Origin: Oscillospiraceae bacterium
GTDB lineage: Bacteria > Bacillota_A > Clostridia > Oscillospirales > Oscillospiraceae
Direction: 5' to 3'
DNA: 24,888 nt
NCBI GenBank assembly: GCA_017381835.1
Contig: JAFOBK010000004.1
Span: forward strand, 1-24,888
This document shows positions 23,216 through 24,888 of this stretch, piece after piece; positions within the stretch are counted from its first letter, which is position 1; every line of letters begins with the position of its first letter. The notes under the pieces were generated by a model, which was given only the letters and a program-made list of their open reading frames with translations, was not told the DNA's origin and did no database searches. Position numbers and translations under genes: made by a program.

Positions 23216-23986
23216 ATGGCAACACCCTATACCATCGCAGTTGCCGGCAAGGGCGGCGTGGGTAAAACCACCACCTGCGGCATGATCATCGACTATCTGT
23301 GCAGTAAGAAGAACGGTCCCGTTCTGGTTGTGGATGCTGACGCCAATGCAAACCTCAATGAGGTTCTGGGCGTGGAAGTGGAGACCAGCCTGGGCGCGAT
23401 TCGTGAGGAAATGGCACAGGCCGAACTGAAGGGTACAATTCCCGTCGGTATGACCAAGGCCGACTATGCGGACTTTAAGTTCTCCTCCGCAATCATCGAA
23501 GAGGATGACTACGACATGCTGGTTATGGGCCGCACCCAGGGCAAGGGCTGCTATTGCTATGTCAATGGCGTGCTGAAGACCCAGGTGGACAAGTATGCCA
23601 AGAATTATAAATATGTGGTTATGGACAATGAGGCAGGTCTGGAGCATGTGGCAAGAGGCACTCTGCCCCATGTGGACATGATGCTGCTGGTTTCCGATTG
23701 CTCCCGCCGCGGTGTGCAGGCAGCTGCAAGAGTTGCTGAAATCGTGGAGGAGATGAATCTGAACCCCGGTCTCATGGGCCTGATCATCAACCGCGCCCCT
23801 GAGGGCCGCCTGGATGATGGTGTCAAGGCTGAGATCGAGAAGCACGGTCTGAAGCTGCTGGGTGTTCTGCCCCAGGATGAAAGCGTTTACCGCTGTGACT
23901 GCGACGGTGAGCCTTCTGCAAAGCTTCCCGCGTCCAATCCCGTAAAGACCGCCCTGAAGGGCATTATGGCAGGCGTTGGCCTGTAA
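23216..23986 (+). CDS. cooC: CooC-type nickel-insertion ATPase for CO dehydrogenase/acetyl-CoA synthase
   Basis: The 256-residue MinD/SIMIBI-class ATPase has a deviant Walker A loop GKGGVGKTTT (11-20), the switch segment VVDADANANLNE (38-49), the CxC metal-binding cysteines C112 and C114 in GKGCYCYVN and the second switch VVMDNEAGLEHVARG. This is the full signature of CooC/AcsF, which loads nickel into the active clusters of CO dehydrogenase or acetyl-CoA synthase. LINRAP is the nucleotide-base segment. ATG 23216 has AAAGGAG 8 nt before it. It is followed by acsD after 88 bp. Whether it serves CODH, ACS or both cannot be read; CooC and AcsF are close homologues. Confidence 0.92.
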   Translation: MATPYTIAVAGKGGVGKTTTCGMIIDYLCSKKNGPVLVVDADANANLNEVLGVEVETSLGAIREEMAQAELKGTIPVGMTKADYADFKFSSAIIEEDDYDMLVMGRTQGKGCYCYVNGVLKTQVDKYAKNYKYVVMDNEAGLEHVARGTLPHVDMMLLVSDCSRRGVQAAARVAEIVEEMNLNPGLMGLIINRAPEGRLDDGVKAEIEKHGLKLLGVLPQDESVYRCDCDGEPSAKLPASNPVKTALKGIMAGVGL

Positions 23987-23996
23987 GTAAGGATTC

Positions 23997-24029
23997 AAAA
24001 TTGAATGGGGTAATACCCAATTCAATTTT
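23997..24029 (+). other. Long AT-rich hairpin between cooC and acsD
   Basis: AAAATTGAATGGG (23997-24009) pairs with CCCAATTCAATTTT (24016-24029), giving 13 pairs with one bulged A (24019) and a loop of GTAATA. It is followed by A/T sequence without a clean T run, so it is not a classic terminator. A TATAAA (24034-24039) just downstream could be part of an internal promoter, but its -35 is poor. It may partly stop, stabilise or set the processing end of the cooC-acsD message. Confidence 0.55.
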
Positions 24030-24074
24030 AAATTATAAAATCATCAATAATTTTTAACAAGGGGGATACCAATT

Positions 24075-24888
24075 ATGTCTTTCGTTCCCAAGACGCAGCC
24101 CTTCCGCGGCAGCATCAATGCCGTGACTCTGGGCACCGGTGATAAGGCAGTTGTCATCGGCGGCCAGAATGTGCTGCCCTTCTACACCTTCGATGCACCC
24201 ATCGAAAACGCACCCAAGATCGGTGTTGAAATTTCCGATCTGGCAGCCCAGTGGGATGTTCCCGGTCTGGTAGATTTCTACGCAGGCTGCACCACCATGG
24301 CTGAGCGCGCTAAGAAGGCTGAAACCATGGAAGGCGCTGACTTCATCTGCCTGAACTTCGAGGGCGCTGATCCCAACGGCACCGATCGTTCCGTCGAGGA
24401 TTGCGTTGCTGACGCTAAGGCTGTTGCTGAAGCAGTTTCCATGCCCATCGTTATCCTGGGCTGCAAGAACATGGAGAAGGACGGCGTTCTGTTCTCTAAG
24501 ATCGCTGAAGCTCTGCAGGGCAAGAACATCCTGGTCATGTCCGCTAAGAATGAGGACTACAAGACCATCGGTGCTTCCGTTGCACTGGCATACGGCCAGA
24601 AGGTCGGCGCTGAGACTGCTGACGACATCAACCTGGCTAAGCAGCTGAACATCATGCTGAAGAAGGACGCCAACGTGGCTTCCGATTCCATCGTTATGGA
24701 CATCGGCACCGCCGCTGTGGGCTACGGCTATGAGTACGCAGCTTCCACCTTCGACCGCATCCGCCTGGCCGCTCTGGCTCAGTCCGATGACGATCTGCAG
24801 ATGCCCATCCTGGCTACCGTTGCTCTGGACACCTACGGTGTTAAGGAGTCCACTGCTTCTGAAGAGGACGAGCCTGCATGGGGCAGCC
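24075..24888 (+). CDS. acsD: Corrinoid iron-sulfur protein small subunit (CODH/ACS delta), 5' part
   Basis: The first 271 codons of an open frame that runs off the end of the window. MSFVPKTQPFRGSINAVTLGTG, then IGGQNVLPFYTFDAP and PKIGVEISD, are the delta (AcsD/CdhD) start. CLNFEGADPNGTDRSVEDC, DIGTAAVGYGYEYAASTFDRIRLAAL and QMPILATVALDTYGVKES match the TIM-barrel core. With the large subunit AcsC it forms the B12-containing protein that carries the methyl group from methyltetrahydrofolate to acetyl-CoA synthase in the Wood-Ljungdahl pathway. GGGGG (24061-24065) is the ribosome site, 9 nt before the ATG. The full protein is normally about 310 residues, so about 40 are missing. The rest of the acs cluster is expected downstream, beyond the window. 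Confidence 0.94.
   Translation, partial: MSFVPKTQPFRGSINAVTLGTGDKAVVIGGQNVLPFYTFDAPIENAPKIGVEISDLAAQWDVPGLVDFYAGCTTMAERAKKAETMEGADFICLNFEGADPNGTDRSVEDCVADAKAVAEAVSMPIVILGCKNMEKDGVLFSKIAEALQGKNILVMSAKNEDYKTIGASVALAYGQKVGAETADDINLAKQLNIMLKKDANVASDSIVMDIGTAAVGYGYEYAASTFDRIRLAALAQSDDDLQMPILATVALDTYGVKESTASEEDEPAWGS

Noticed and set aside
23083..23265. 60-codon plus-strand frame starting at GTG before cooC
   Set aside because: It overlaps the cooC promoter and the first codons of cooC in another frame, has no ribosome site and no family resemblance.

Overview
The window looks like chromosomal DNA from a strictly anaerobic gut-type clostridium (Clostridia, probably Oscillospirales). Three things point there: a split transketolase, a six-subunit Rnf complex in the order CDGEAB, and the start of a Wood-Ljungdahl (CODH/ACS) cluster. 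Strong sigma-A promoters, AGGAGG-type ribosome sites and a tryptophan T-box also fit Firmicutes. The genus assignment is inference. Gene density is high. I see no tRNA, rRNA, insertion sequence, prophage or CRISPR array.

Layout. 1-1127: end of the transketolase N-terminal subunit gene and the complete C-terminal subunit gene. 1189-2556 (-): a MATE exporter, convergent with transketolase across a shared terminator. 2810-7820: rnfCDGEAB, closed by a strong terminator. 7962-10014: a stand-alone GlmU-like left-handed beta-helix acyltransferase followed by glmM, an amino-sugar pair. 10154-12444: a GNAT acetyltransferase, an RlmD-type 23S rRNA methyltransferase and a DUF212 membrane protein. 12499-15843 (-): an 1114-residue protein with a TIR domain, one membrane span, a coiled coil and large beta-propeller repeats. 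15993-18211: trxB, ccdA and a TlpA-like thioredoxin, a thiol-redox relay from the cytoplasm to the cell surface. 18308-20246 (-): trpB-trpA behind a Trp T-box leader (about 20268-20542). 20684-22695: D-amino-acid transaminase and alanine racemase, supplying D-amino acids for the wall. 22704-22823: a nested palindromic repeat. 22843-23070: a small orphan protein. 23216-24888: cooC and the first 271 codons of acsD, the small corrinoid iron-sulfur protein subunit.

How the genes fit together. Rnf, a ferredoxin:NAD+ oxidoreductase that pumps ions, and CODH/ACS are the two halves of an acetogen-type energy metabolism, encoded here at two loci about 15 kb apart. GlmM plus the GlmU-like protein, and Dat plus Alr, feed cell-wall synthesis. 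TrxB-CcdA-TlpA would carry NADPH electrons outward, although no thioredoxin is encoded beside it.

The two most interesting items are the TIR-propeller protein and TrpA. The first is a likely single-span receptor with a cytoplasmic TIR domain that keeps the WxxxE glutamate. The second has lost the family's catalytic Asp60 equivalent and its phosphate-binding loops, yet is still co-transcribed with an intact-looking TrpB under tryptophan-responsive control. This suggests a pair adapted to indole salvage.
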